From positions 431,772,332 to 431,836,331 of the forward strand of contig CM054059.1 of assembly GCA_028641055.1 (NCBI GenBank): 64,000 bases of DNA. Direction: 5' to 3'. This DNA comes from Alopecurus myosuroides (taxonomy: Eukaryota > Streptophyta > Magnoliopsida > Poales > Poaceae). Positions within the stretch are counted from its first letter, which is position 1, and every line of letters begins with the position of its first letter. Of this stretch, positions 35,501 to 47,679 are shown one piece after another. The translations under genes were made by a program, and so were the position numbers. Under the pieces are notes generated by a model. The model saw only the letters and a program-made list of their open reading frames with translations, was not told the DNA's origin and made no database searches.

Positions 35501-36924
35501 AGGAGGCCCTGTGTAGTTTTGAGGCCTGCTAGTGTCAACCCTAATAGGAAAAGGGTCTTGTCTACTGATCCATGATGAGCGCACTAACCGCATGTGGGAA
35601 GCGTGTATGGGCGCCCCCCTCAATTTGATTCGATTCGCATCTCGTCCAAAATCGCCTCATTTAGTTCGTGTTTTCCATTTGCCGCATGCATGTTTTTGCG
35701 AGCCCAGCGCAGGGTGGAACTTTTGTAGTCGGCATATAGGGGGACACGTTCTTAGAGTGCTATGAGGGTCCCCTTTCTTCGGGGCTCGATTAGCCGTGCG
35801 CCCAAGGTGCTTTGGGCTTGATGCGAAGAAGAGTTGAATTGTGTTGAGTGCCCCGCTTGGTGGGAGGCATCCCATCTGTCGGGTTATTCTTACGTGTACG
35901 GCCAAATTGGTGCACCCCTGCAGGGATAAATCTTCTCGAGAAGCCGTGTTTTCCGCGGTTATGGTTGACTTGGTGAAAGTACTGGCTAACAAGTACTCAG
36001 AACAACTTACACCTAACTATTGATAACTTGACTAGTAATAGACTTATTGACACAACAACTTGACCCATTATTCATTAATCCAACTGTGTGAGTTATCCTC
36101 GGATTGCTTCTTTGGATAAGGGGCGAGATCCAGGATGGGTTTTTGTTTGGTGGTTAGTTATAGTTGGTTACGATACGCTGTCTTATCTTCTTTCTGTTAG
36201 CCGGCAGTTGTAGTGTGTTCTGTAGTTGGTTAGCGCAGCCAGTTGCAGCATCTTTTATATCCCCTTTCTTCCGTTGAACCCAAGGCATCCGTGCTTGGTG
36301 TTGACGGGCTACACTTTGGTGAACTGTGAGTCTTGCTTGCCAGTACGTCTATGTACTGACCCCTTTGGGGCTGTGGTTTCCGCAGACTACGCTTACGAGG
36401 ATCCCAGTGACGGCTACTACGTGGAGTTTGACGAGGCTGCTGACGAGTAGAGAGCGGACCCGGGCAGGATCCGGGACTACGTGGATGGGCTCCGTTTTCC
36501 TTTCATTCCCGGCTTCTGAAGCCTATTTGGATTTGTCTGTACTCAGACCCCTTTGAATGCTTCCGCTGAGATGTAATGATGTTATGTTGGGACATGTGTC
36601 CTCTGGATGATTGTATTTGCTATCTCTGCTCTAGTGAGAGCTATTTGCAACTTATTTCCATCTTTTGTGTCTTAGAGATATGTTGTGTTATCATTTCGTT
36701 TAATGCCGTTGACGTACCATGTGTGTATGGTATGAAGTACGTCAATGGTAGTATCCTGGTTTCTATGGGATAGTTTACGTCGACGCTGAACAGATAGGGG
36801 TTGGTTGTCACACATACGTGTGTTGGCCTACTCGTAAGAGGACGCGGGTGCCGGTAAGCCCCGTAATCCAATCTACTACTGTTCAACGGAACGGCGAGTA
36901 TCCTTTAGAAGTCCGGGTGCGACA
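32502..36924 (+). repeat. A 3' LTR (4423 bp)
   Basis: About 99% like the 5' LTR. Shorter mainly because it lacks about 22 bp corresponding to 23847-23868. It carries TATAAA at 33324-33329, the tRNA-like B-box at 33914-33923, and exon-like segments at 35110-35187 (intact GC donor) and 36386-36450. It ends at GTGCGACA, followed by TCCTG. Confidence 0.95.
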
Positions 36925-36929
36925 TCCTG

Positions 36930-37318
36930 TCCCATCAAGCTGTACCTTTTAGTCTTATTCTATCCGGCTGGGCACCAGTATATAAGGTGCCCTGCCTCCT
37001 CCTGTGAGAGGTTCGACTCACTTGTTTGGAACCTAGACGAGGCAACCTTTAGAGAGAGCTTGAGCGTAGAGTGGCTACTCGGCTGAAGGCATGTACTGTA
37101 CTGTGGCTACTCGGTAAACACCATATATAGAGAAAGGCAGGAGTAGGGGTGTTACGTCCACACGAGGGCCCTGAACCTGGGTAAGATATTGTTGTTTGCA
37201 GTGATTGTGACTTACCACACGCGGCTACTCGCCGTGTGATCCCTCCCCGAGCACCTCCAGCGTCCATCGGCCCCAACTTTAGCCATCCCATGGCATCTGC
37301 CGTGATACCACCACGACA
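36930..37318 (+). repeat. B1 3' LTR, right part
   Basis: Continues the LTR interrupted at 22229 and ends ACCACCACGACA. It contains TATATAAGG (about 36979-36987) after the ggctgggcaccag block, a likely promoter TATA, and CTACTCGG octamers at about 37076 and 37104. The reversed B2 LTR at 37485-37963 is its homologue in opposite orientation. Confidence 0.85.
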
Positions 37319-37484
37319 GGACGGAAGCAATGGAGCAAACACCTATGCCGGAGTCCGAGTATTGGATCATGCACTTTGACGGATCCAAGATGAAGGAAGG
37401 CGCTGGAGCTGGTCTAGTTTTAAAATCCCCTAAAGGAGATACAATGGAGTATGTATTACAAATACACTTCAACGCCAGCAATAA
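37319..37484 (+). pseudogene. F: fragment of an older Tat pol (archaeal-type RNase H)
   Basis: Encodes WIMHFDGSKMKEGAGAGL and YVLQIHFNASNNV, the start of the second RNase H domain of a Tat-lineage pol, distinct in sequence from B and C. It is bounded on the left by the B1 LTR end and on the right by the reversed B2 LTR. The F halves that should flank it lie outside the window. It marks the host element of the nest. Confidence 0.85.
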
Positions 37485-37963
37485 TGTCGTGGTGGTGTCA
37501 CGGCAGATGCCATAGGATGGCTAAAGTTGTGGGGACGATGGACGCTGGAGGAGCTCGGGGAGGGATCACACAGCGTTGTAGCCGCGTGAGTATGAAGCTA
37601 GCACTGCAAACAACAAGATCTACCCAGGTTCAGGACCCTCGTGTGGAGGTAAAACCCCTACTCCTGCCTTTCTCTCTTTATGTTCGTGTCTCACTGAGTA
37701 GCCACACTACAAATGATGATTACAACCGAGTAGCCACTCTCCTCTCTAGGTGACTGTAGCCCTTAGTTGTGTCGTCCCTAGCGCAGGAGGAGGCAGGGCA
37801 CCTTATATACTGGTGCCCAGCCGGATACAGCCAAGATGTCGACATTGTGTGCACACTGTACACTTCCAGCTTCTCGCTGACAGCTTTGGCTCCCAAGTTT
37901 GTCTCCGTGTGTAAAGTCATTCCGCAGAACCGAGAAACTGATCTGTTATCACTCACACTGTCA
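37485..37963 (-). repeat. B2 3' LTR (479 bp, minus strand)
   Basis: On the minus strand it starts TGACAGTGTG and ends CCACCACGACA, matching the B1 LTR. The purine-rich ttaggggggcc next to it (minus strand, about 37970-37982) is the likely polypurine tract. It has TATATAAGG on the minus strand near 37802-37810. Candidate target duplication: AATAA at 37480-37484; the partner is outside the window. Confidence 0.85.
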
Positions 37964-38829
37964 CGGGGTAGGCCCCCCTAACCTGCGACGCCCTGCTGAC
38001 ACCCTGGCGCGGATAAGCATGCGCTCTGCAGATGAACAGTGCCCCAGTACGGACACAGGATACGCGGGATCCTGTGTCAGAACGGCTCCTTTGACTTCTG
38101 GCCCGAGTAGGAGACCGCCATCTCTACTCGGACCACTTCCTCTACCCGGAGGAGAACAACTTCCTTGATTCTTCCTCCTGGCCATCAGTGTGTACGGCTG
38201 AATAGCAGTCGACCGGGTAGTGAGTACCGGGTAGCCGCTACTCTGCCAAACGTCTCTTCTGATCTTGCCCTTAGCACTTGCCTTTACCCTACTCGGGGGT
38301 AACCCCCCGACATTAGTCCCCGAAGCTGGTAGAGTCCTGCGAACTTGTTCACTCGGCTCTGCCAGCTTAAAAACCAATCTTGCCTTTGAGCCTTAGGTTG
38401 CTGAGTAGAACCTCCGAGTAGCCCTTAATTCTATCTCGAGCTTCCTCTTTTCCGAATAGAACCACTTCTCTTCTCTGTCGCCGAGTAAAAAGACTTAGCG
38501 AAATTTCCAATCAGAATCTCTGCGTGGCAGAGCAAAATCTGACTTTTCGTACTGCAACTGGGCACGTGTCACACTACCACACCCCCGACGCCTCGGTGCC
38601 CGGGATCTGACAGGCCACGCGCCCAGTTTTCATGGCCTGGGCCCACTAGCCCGTTAGGTCCCATCAAGTGCAGTAATTATCCACGATCGCGTCGTGGGAT
38701 CGAATGCGGCCGTTACGCGCGCCAACTGCGCTGTGTGCGTTTCTAACCGGCCCACACACCCCACGCCGCACGATCTCCGTGCGTAACTGATCCCACTATC
38801 TCCGATTGTAACGGCAACCCGAGGGGAAA
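37964..38829 (-). other. B2 region between 3' LTR and antisense-gene promoter
   Basis: Non-coding. It aligns with 21219-22130 of B1. Rich in CCGAGTAG/CTACTCGG (for example near 38105, 38127, 38290 and 38412) and has a tccccga motif at about 38317. I see no gene. Confidence 0.6.
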
Positions 38830-38837
38830 TATAAATA
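38830..38837 (+). promoter_or_regulatory. TATA box of the B2 antisense gene
   Basis: TATAAATA 166 bp upstream of the exon 1 ATG (39003), followed by a pyrimidine-rich leader (38865-38895). Conserved in position in B1 and, independently, in C. Confidence 0.55.
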
Positions 38838-39002
38838 CCCCCTCGGTAACTCCTTCTTCCCCCTCCTGCCTTCATTCTCCCTTTGCCCCTTCGTTTCTCC
38901 GCCGCCACCGAGCTCTTCGCTGCCGTGCATCCCACAGCGCCGAAAGGCCAGTCCTTTCCGCCAAATTCCACCAAATCACCATCAAATTTCCTCTCCTGCT
39001 CG

Positions 39003-42000
39003 ATGGCTCGCGACGATGACGCCCGCGCCGGGTGGGCTGGATCCAACGTCACGGCAGACGAGTGCCGGTGGCTGGTGAACACCCGGCGAGTTCCTCCCGG
39101 CGTCCGCTGCCGGCATCCCGATGGCGAGCTCGTCCCTACTCCGGAGGCGGACGAGCACGTGGTGTTCCTCGCGCACTTCGCGCGGGGATTCGGGCTACCA
39201 GTATCAGATTTCTTCCGCTCCTTCCTCAAGCATTTCGGAATCCAGCCGCATCACCTGCCGCCGGATGCAATGGTGATGCTCGCATACCACGCCGTGGTGT
39301 GCGAGGCGTTCCTGGGCGTGTGCCCCACGCCGATGACCTGGGCGCGCTACTTCTTCTTCAGGAAGCAGAGCAAGGCCAAGCCGGGTAGCACAGATAGCGG
39401 CCGCGGCATGACCGAGACCGGCAGCGCCATGATGGTGCAGCGCAGCGGGACCAGCCATCCGCGCGTCAAGGGCCTAGACTCCGTGCGCAAATGGCAGAGA
39501 ACCTTCTTCTACGTGAAGAACATCTCTGTCAAGGAAGGCGAGCCCCCTGTGGACCAGATCAATCTCCCCCGGTGGACCAATTCGACTCCTACCGGGCAGA
39601 ATTGGGGGTTCAAGCCGGCGCTAGAAGGTGACATCAAGTAGATCAACACGCGCCTCGCCCAGCTGAAGGAAAAGGGACTAAAGAACGACGACCCCATCGC
39701 CTGCTGGATTTCCAGGCGAGTGCTCCCGCTGCAGCGCCGCACACACCTCATGTGCTACATGGGCGGCAATAGAGATTGCACCCGGACGACCACTTTCGAA
39801 CTCAGCAATGCGGATGTGGCCGTCTGGGCGCGCTCCATCATGAGCACCGGCCTCAATGACCACTGGCAGTACGGCTTTGTGCCGTACAGCCGCACGAAGC
39901 CAATCAAGCGGGTTAGTACTTCTCATCCTGTTTCCCGCATATTGATTCCGAGTAGATAGCCTTCTTAGCTTGGTGTGCTTAGTATCCGCACTCTGTGCCG
40001 AGTAGGACACTTAGCCGTATCTCTTTAGGCTTCATGTGCTTTATGTTTGCACTACATGCCGAGTAGAACACTTGCTACTATCTTTTAGGCTTCATGTGCT
40101 TTGTGTTTGCACGCCTCGTTGAGTAGGACGCTTACTCTATTATGCTTTGTGCTTGCATCCCGTCCCGGCTAGAATCCCTTACGCTGCTCAACTGATTCGT
40201 GTTGCTTGCTTATATCTCCAGCGCCTTCCTCGCCAGCTCGCTGAGAGCGAGGAGCGCTTCGAGGCCAACTGGCACGAAGATCGAAAGGAGGACGACGAGG
40301 TCTCCTACAACACCGCGGACACCCTCTGTATCCCTCATGCCGTCCAGCCGGGTAAGCATCATGTCGATGCGTCCATTCGGGACTGGTCCGAAGACGACGA
40401 CGAAGGTGACCGAGTTCACCTTTTTGGTTGCGGGTAGCGTAACTTAGTTTATTTCTGTTTCTCAATTGTTTTCTTCTTCTCAATTCTACAGATGATATTG
40501 ATGCTGAGGAAGAGGACGAGGACGCCCTCGACGTCGATCCTCTTGCGGTTGCTGCTCCCACCACTCGGAAGAGGGCGGGCAGTGGTGCCCAGGAGCCCAC
40601 CGCCAAGAAGGCCAAGAAAGGCGAGAAGAAGACCAAGAAGGTCTCTGGGAGACGGCCACCCCCTTCTCGTGCAGGGTAAGTTATTTTCTTCCAAGTAGTA
40701 ATATGCTGTCGCTGCTTTTCCTGAATCTCTTATTCCACTGCTGCTTCTCGGTTTCTTCTTTCCCCCTTCCTTTCCTGAACTCCTTTTTCTCTTCAGCGCC
40801 CCCTTGGACGCTGACGCTGCTGCCGCTCCCACCAAATCCAAGAAAAGATCCGCCATCGACATTGACGAACTCATCGACCTCTCTGATGAGGACGAGACCA
40901 CGACACGGGACGAGGCGCGTGCGCCCTCTCCCGTGAAGGGTGAAGACGAAGACGACACCAACATCCAGGGCATGGACACTGGTACCCAGGACGCCGAGCA
41001 GGAGCAGCAGGCCCGCGCGGAACAACAAGCGCAGGATGCTGCTCACGACGAGAGACCCCCTTCTCCCCCAGCTGCCACAGCTGGGGAGAACACAGAACCA
41101 GCCACCGAGCATCAAGATCGTGCCACCCTTGAGCGGCAGGAAGAGAGCCAGGAGCAGCAGGACACTGATGCTGCTGCCCGAGATGACCCCGCGGCCCAGC
41201 CGCGGGTAGACGAACAACCAGATCCCGCTGCCGAGCAGCAGGTTGAGACAACTGCGGTGGAGCATGACCCGCAGAGCCAAGCGCAGCCGGACGCGATGCC
41301 GGGTAGCCAACCCTCTGCGCCGCCTACCCAACAGGCTGCTCCTCCTATTGCGCCAAGCTCCCGCCCGTGAAGAAGACCAAGACCACAGCCAGCCCTCCAG
41401 CCAAGCAGACCACAAAGAAAACTGCTTCCGATGCTACTGGCAAGAAAGATGCAGCTGAGAAGAAGGCTGCTGAGAAGAAAACTGTCGAGAAGCAAGCTGC
41501 CGAGAAGAAGGCCGCCGAGAAGCAAGCTGCCCAGCCAGACGCCCCCGTCCGCAGGAATCCCTAGCGTGGCGCTGCTCAAGATTCTGCCGTGATGCCGCCA
41601 CCTAAACCAACTGCGAAGCCTGCCGCGAAGAGTGGGCAGCTCACCATTGGTGCTTCCGGTAGCGATGCAGGCGCAGCCGCGGAATCAAGCGTTCAAGATC
41701 CGCCTATCTTCCCGCCTTACATGGTGCAGATGAGCAAACAGTATGGCATTGGTCTGAACAAGACCGAGAAGCAGCTCGCTCACACAAAAGGCAAACAGAC
41801 CCAGGCTGTGGATTCCAAGCTGCCGGCCAAGGACAAGGCCCTTCCAATTTTCTCGCGCGAGATCCAGGAGACCGAGGTGGTGTCCAAGGGGCTCGAGCAG
41901 ATAATCGACCGGGTAGGCTTTATTGACGCTGAGTGGAATAGCGCGTTCCTCGGCAACGAGTCCTGGAATGTCCTGGCCTTGGGCAAGCTGGACCACTGGC

Positions 42001-42941
42001 GCACCGACTGGAACAAGGCGGACATGGGCTACAATCCCATGACCATCTCGTCCGCCACCAGCACTCTTGCCGCGAAGCTGTTCGTCCACCGCAAAGCTGC
42101 AAAGGACCTCGAGCAAACCTATGCGGTAAGTTTTGCTTGCCTGTTCCGAGTTGCACTTTTCTTCTCTTCTATTCTTCTTCTTCTTCTTATCCATCACCCA
42201 GTCCCCGAGATTCGGGCCGAGTAGGCGGGTACTCAACCGAGTTGCCGTCTTCTCGGGTCAAATCTTCAAAACATTGTCTAACTCCTTTTCTTTCTGCTTC
42301 TCAGAATAGCCTTTTGAAGAGAATGACCCTTTATCGGCATCTGCTCTAGAATCATAGCATCACGAAACGACGCCTTGAGGCCTACGAAGCGGAACGCAAA
42401 AGTGATGCTATGACCGAGAAGGAGGCCCTAGCTCGTACCCTTCAACTTTCCGAGCTCGAGAGTAAGCTTCTAGCTCGTACCCTCTACCCGTTTTTGCTTT
42501 CTGCTCTAATTCCTTGTACTCTGTAGGCAAGATTGCGGCGCTGATAGATGAGCACAAGCACTGTCACGTCTTTGTTGAAAATGTCGAGACCACCATTAAG
42601 AAGTTGGAAGGTAAGTTGGCGTCTTCTCGGCTTGTTCTCCTCCTTCTTCTCTGCTATTTGCTGACCATGCCCTTCTCCTCCGCAGAAGATTACAAGAAAT
42701 TTCGTGAAGAGCATCTTGACTGCGTGAAACCCGCCGAGTTGCAGCAGCAACTGGAAAGCCAAGCCGTAGAGCTCAAGAGCCAACACACCACCGAGCTGGA
42801 GCCGCTGCAGGTCCATTTAAGGGCTGCCCTTCAGGACGTCATAGACATAGCCGCCGAGAAGGACAAGTTGGAGGCAGCCGCCAAGGCTAAGCAAAGGGCC
42901 CTTGAGATGGAGTGCGAGACGCTGAAGAAAAGCAACTCGGA
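39003..42941 (+). pseudogene. B2 antisense gene, exons 1-7 (5' part)
   Basis: Exons by splice consensus and B1 alignment: 39003-39911, 40222-40405, 40492-40675, 40797-42125, 42305-42461, 42527-42610, and 42686-42941, where C cuts exon 7. Exon 1 has the Transposase_28-type domain (VVFLAHFARGFGLP, CEAFLGVCPTPMTWARYFF). Exons 2-4 are acidic, then Lys/Arg-rich; exon 4 has a Lys/Ala/Glu repeat at about 41450-41540. Exons 5-7 suggest a coiled coil. Defects: TAG at 39639-39641, a frame change near 41330-41367, TAG at 41562-41564, and TAG at 42347-42349 where B1 has Trp. It runs opposite to B2 pol. Confidence 0.8.
39945..40170 (+). repeat. Minisatellite in intron 1 of the B2 antisense gene
   Basis: About four degenerate units of the form gccgagtagga...ttcatgtgctttgtgtttgca. 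It is the diverged counterpart of the B1 intron repeat at 19686-20050. Confidence 0.75.
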
Positions 42942-43421
42942 TGACAGGGGGATGCTAACCCGGTATGCCAAGCTCTGAGGAAATAACCCGGCCCGAAGGA
43001 TGGCGTGCAGGATTCGGCTAAGGATAAAGAAGCTTGTGGAGGCCCAAACTTGTGGGCTTAACGGCCCGGGTTATGGGCTATTGTAAAGGAAAGTTATGGT
43101 TAGTGTGCCGTGTTCCTGTAGGATCCGGAATATGCCTTGCCGAATAAGTTAGGGGGTACGGGTGCTTTATAAACCGACCCTCAGGTATAGTTTTAGAGAG
43201 AGATCTAAGAACCCTAGCAATATCGTGTGATATCGAGTATCCAGTGTAAACCCTAATCGAGTTATTGTATCGAGAATAGAGATCCGGCGACTTCGGTTGC
43301 CGGCTGTCAGATCAAGTTGTACCATGTCTTCCCTTGAGCTAAACCCTCTCCCGAACGCCTGTGTCGACTTGCCCCAAGATCAGTTACCCCTGGTAACATC
43401 TGCCGTGATTATCCCACGACA
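42942..43421 (+). repeat. C 5' LTR (480 bp)
   Basis: TGACAGGGGG...ATCCCACGACA. A CTTTATAAACC (TATA-like) is at about 43164-43174, followed by the leader. An ATG-bearing frame from within the LTR (about 43297) continues into the interior. Confidence 0.95.
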
Positions 43422-46400
43422 GTTGGCGCCCACCGTGGGGCCTGCGTCCAAAGGTGTTTACATCACGGGAGAAGCTCGGAAGGGCATGGAGAGTCTTGTC
43501 ATTGGCGAAATCTACATCGACCACGAAGAAGAAAAGTTGGTGGACGATTCCGGCTGGGGGCCAGAATCGGATCACCTCGAGTCCGGATTTATATTGACGA
43601 TCGGCCGGATCAACATCTTCGTCGACACGGTACGAACGACTAACTTAAAAGGACAATATCATGTGCATACTACAGGAACTTCCAGCAGGAACAAAGAGAC
43701 ATCAAAGCAAGCGGCAAATTCGGTTTCATCAGCCGCGCCGGGATATCTTAGATGGGCAGAACAAGAGATAACGTGGAGTAGAAGAGATCATCCGGAAAAA
43801 GTGGAGCGTCCAGGAGTCTTGGCGTTGGTGGTTGCTCCACAGGTTAATGGTTACGAGCTGAAGAAGGTCCTGATGGACGGTGGAAGTAGCATCAACATCC
43901 TTTATTGGGAGACCTTCTTACGGATGAGTCTCAAAGAGTCCCAGCTGCAGAAAAGTTCGACAATCTTTCACGGGATCGTACCGGGTCACTCGGCGAGCCC
44001 CGAGGGAAGGATCACCTTGGAAGTTGCTTTTGGGGAATCGACGGATAATTATCGAGTGGAGTGGCTCACGTTCGAGGTGGTCAGGTTGCGCAGTCCTTAC
44101 CATGTGCTGTTGGGGAGGCCGGCTTATGCCCAATTCATGGCTAGGCCGTGCTACGTGTATTTGCAGCTGAAAATCCCGGGTCCTAAACGGACCATCACTA
44201 TACATGGGAACCGGGATATAGCGGCCGAGTGCGACGAAGGAGATTCAGTTATGGCCGAGCAGGCATGCAGGAAGGAAGAGCTCGAATATTACCGGTCTCA
44301 AGTAAATCCGGACGATAGAACAGCCTTGAAAAAGCCGAATACTGAGGATGAGAGAGCAAAATTCAAGGCAGCGCAAGACACCAAGAAGATAGATTTTATC
44401 GAAGGGGATTCTACTAAGCAGTTTGCCATAGGGTCTAACCTGGGAAAAGAGCAGGAGGGAGCGCTCGTGGAGTTCATTCGCTCGAATGCAGATGTGTTTG
44501 CCTGGACACCCAGCGACATGCCGGGTATCCCTACAGAATTGGCTGAGCACAGTTTGCATGTGGATCCCAAGTCCAGGCCCGTGAAACAAGGTTTGAGGAA
44601 AATGAATGAGGAAAGAAGGAAAGCTATAGGCGAAGAGATCGCTCGGCTATTGGCAGCCGGCTTTATCATGGAAGTATTTCACCCGGATTGGTTGGCTAAC
44701 CCGGTCCTGGTGATGAAAAAGACCAACGAGTGGAGGATGTGCATTGACTTCACTAGTCTCAACAAGCATTGCCCAAAGGATCCGTTCGCGCTCCCAAGGA
44801 TAGATCAGATTATAGACGCAGTAGCTGGAAGCGATCTGTTATGCTTCCTGGATGCATATTCCGGGTATCATCAGATTAAGCTCAAAAGGGAGGATTGGGA
44901 GAAAACATCATTCATAACCCCGTTTGGGGCCTTTTGTTATAAAACTATGACGTTTGGGTTGAAGAACGCTGGCGCAACTTACCAACGGTGTATTCAAAAG
45001 TGATTTGAGGACCAAATCGGACGTAACGTCCATGCTTATGTGGATGACGTGGTCATCAAGACTAGGAAGGCGGAGACATTTATCGATGATCTAAAGGAGA
45101 CATTCAAAAACCTGAGGAGGTACCAGATGAAGCTTAATCCAACGAAGTGCGTGTTCGGAGTTCCGGCTGGGAAATTACTCGGCTTCATAGTTTCCGAGAG
45201 AGGAATTGAGGCAAATCCAGATAAAATCAAGGCAATCCAGAGTTTGAAAAAGCCGGAAAACTTGAAGCATGTTCAAAAGCTCACGGGCTGTGTAGCAGCC
45301 TTGAGCCGATTCATATCTAGACTCGGAGAAAAAGCAATACCCTTGTATCGGCTCTTGCGGAAATCGGATAAATTCGTATGGGACGAAGAGGCAGATGAAG
45401 CGTTTGAAGCACTAAAGAAGCAATTATCTGAAGCACCAGTACTAGCGGCGCCGGGTCCTAAAGAGCCTATGTTGCTATACGTGGCAGCTGGCCCCCGAGC
45501 CGTTAGCGCAGTGGTTGTCGTGGAACGCAAAGAGGACGGGAAAGGTTACCCGGTTCAGAGGCCGGTTTATTACGTCAGTGAGGTATTATCAGAAGCAAAG
45601 CAGCGCTATCCGCATTGGCAAAAGTTGGTGTTCGGGGTCTTTATGGCTAGCCGGAAGTTGAAGCCGTATTTCCAAGAGCATCCGATAACAGTGGTTAGTT
45701 CAATACCAATGTCGGATATCATCAGAAACTCGGACGCGACGGGAAGAATAGCCAAATGGGCGATAGAGATGGGGGATTATCATATCAACTACGAACCCAG
45801 GTCAGCAATCAAGTCTCAAGCTTTAGTTGATTTCGTTAACGACTGGACACATACAGGCATGACTGCAACGGTTCCAAATTCCGAGTCATGGATCATGCAC
45901 TTCGACGGATCAAAGCAGTACGAGGGATCAGGAGCTGGGGTGGTGCTAACTTCACCCAAAGGGGACAAATTGAGTTACGTGCTACAAATTCACTTCGACT
46001 GTTCCAACAACGTGGCCGAGTATGAGGCCCTATTGCATGGCTTAAAGGTAGCCAAAGAGATGAACATCAAGAGGATACGGTGCTTCGGAGACTCGGACCT
46101 TGTGGTACAGCAGGTGTCAGGAACGTGGGACAGAAAGGACGCAACTATGGCGGCATACCGCAGGGAAGTTGATAGGGTAGCAGGATGTTTTTTCGGGTAT
46201 GAGGTGGAGCATATAGACAGAAGAAAGAACGAGGCAGCCGACGCCCTCGCCAGACTCGGCTCACGCAGAGAGCCGGTTCCACCTAACGTTTTCCTGGACG
46301 AATTATGGCGACCATCAGTTAAAATCGAGTCAGAGGAGGAATTGGCAAATCAAGACTCGGATTCAGGGCTCGTAGCCACTGTACGTACTATTCCCGAGTG

Positions 46401-47679
46401 GACAGAACCATTTTTGGCCTACCTATCACGAGGCGAGTTACCACAACAGGAGGTATTAGCAAGGCAAATTTTGAGGCGAGCAAAGGGGTACTCTATCATC
46501 AATGGGGAATTGTACAAAAGAAGTGCAGCAGGAGTCTTTTTGCGCTGCGTGGCGCCGGAAGAAGGCAGACAGATTCTCAAGGAAATCCATGAAGGCGACT
46601 GTGGACATCATGCGTCCACAAGGTCTCTTGTGGCTAAGGCTTATCGACACGGGTTTTTCTGGCTCACGGCCCTAACGGATGCGGAGCGATTGGTAGCAAG
46701 GTGTGACGGATGTCAAAGGTACGCTCGCCAAACCCATGTGCCGGCTATGGAGTTGCGGACTATCCCGTTAACTTGGCCGTTTGCCGTCTGGGGTATGGAC
46801 ATGGTTGGCCCCTTCCATATGTCACCATGCAAGAAAACACATCTTTTGGTGGCCATTGATAAGTTTACCAAGTGGGTTGAGGTTATGCCAGTTACTAATT
46901 GCGAAGCAGCTACAGCAGTCAAGTTCCTGAAAAGGATTATCTACCGGTTTGGGTACCCCCATAGCATAATTACCGACAATGGAACCAACATGTCCCTTGG
47001 TGAGATGGAGAAATTTTGTGGCAACAATGGAATCCGGCTCGATGTGGCATCGGTGGCTCATCCCCAGGCCAATGGACAAGTGGAGAGGGCAAACCAAGAA
47101 TTGCTTCGCGGATTAAAACCACGATTGCGAGTTCCCTGTGTCAGGGCCGCTGGTGCATGGGTCGAGGAACTTCCTTCTGTGGTTTGGGGTATCAACACTA
47201 CACCTAACAGATCCACTCAGATGACACCCTTCTTCATGGTCTACGGTGCGGAAGCAGTGTTACCAAGTGATATTATTCACGATTCGCCTAGAGTATCAGC
47301 TTACGTCGAAGTAGAGAACGAAAAAACCCGGCAGGACGCCGTAGATATGTTAGAAGAGCAAAGAGAACAAGCCCTGGAAAGATCAGCCATATATCAGCAA
47401 GATCTACGGAGGTATCATAGCCGGCGTGTGAAGACCCGGGTATTCCAGGAAGGAGACTTGGTTCTGCGTCTGGTACAGTCAAACGAAGGAAAACACAAAT
47501 TATCACCACCATGGGAAGGACCATTTATCATAAGCCGGAGCCTACATAACGGATCATATTATTTGATAGATGCAAGGGAAGAGTCGGCTACAGTCAATGA
47601 CACTGCACACACTACTTCATCTATGCAAGAAAGAGATAGACCAAGGAACGTGGCTCAGCTGCGTCCGTATTATACTTAG
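43297..47679 (+). pseudogene. pol: C pol with one in-frame stop and gag missing
   Basis: One frame from within the LTR to 47679. After a short unassignable leader, the retained protein starts near the protease region (EQEITWSRRDHP; active site DGGSS at about 43875). It goes on to reverse transcriptase (CIDFTSLNKHCPKDPF; YVDD at about 45036), gypsy RNase H, archaeal-type RNase H (MHFDGSKQYEGSGAG, AEYEA, GDSDLV), and integrase (DMVGPF about 46796, ITDNGT about 46970, NGQVERAN about 47070). It has no CHHC knuckle and no capsid. A TGA at 45001-45003 lies just before YVDD; the frame continues unchanged. C-terminal residues are serine/threonine-rich and polar. Sequence is clearly related to B but is a different family. 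Confidence 0.9.
43424..43441 (+). other. C primer binding site, Lys tRNA
   Basis: TGGCGCCCACCGTGGGGC lies 2 bp after the LTR. It is the exact complement of the 3' end of plant tRNA-Lys (CUU) as I know it. Confidence 0.85.

Larger units (their letters stand above)
22230..36924 (+). mobile_element. Element A: complete chromodomain Gypsy retrotransposon
   Basis: 14,695 bp with LTRs at 22230-26673 and 32502-36924 (TGTAACATCC...GTGCGACA), TSD TCCTG, an initiator-Met primer site and a purine tract. Inside are an extra ORF and a gag-pol frame ending in a chromodomain, which points to the chromovirus branch (Tekay-like from LTR size and organisation; the clade is inferred). I counted about 45-50 LTR substitutions (about 1%), several 1-2 bp indels and one indel of about 22 bp near 23846. 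One in-frame stop breaks pol. It is inserted in the B1 3' LTR. Confidence 0.95.

Noticed and set aside
37704..37715. CACTACAAATG as a CACTA transposon end
   Set aside because: It lies inside the reversed B2 LTR, and no inverted partner end is present.
38883..39003. Longer N-terminus for the B2 antisense protein (upstream ATG at 38883)
   Set aside because: The upstream part aligns poorly in frame with B1, and the ATG at 39003 matches the B1 start at 20998. The upstream stretch looks like a leader.
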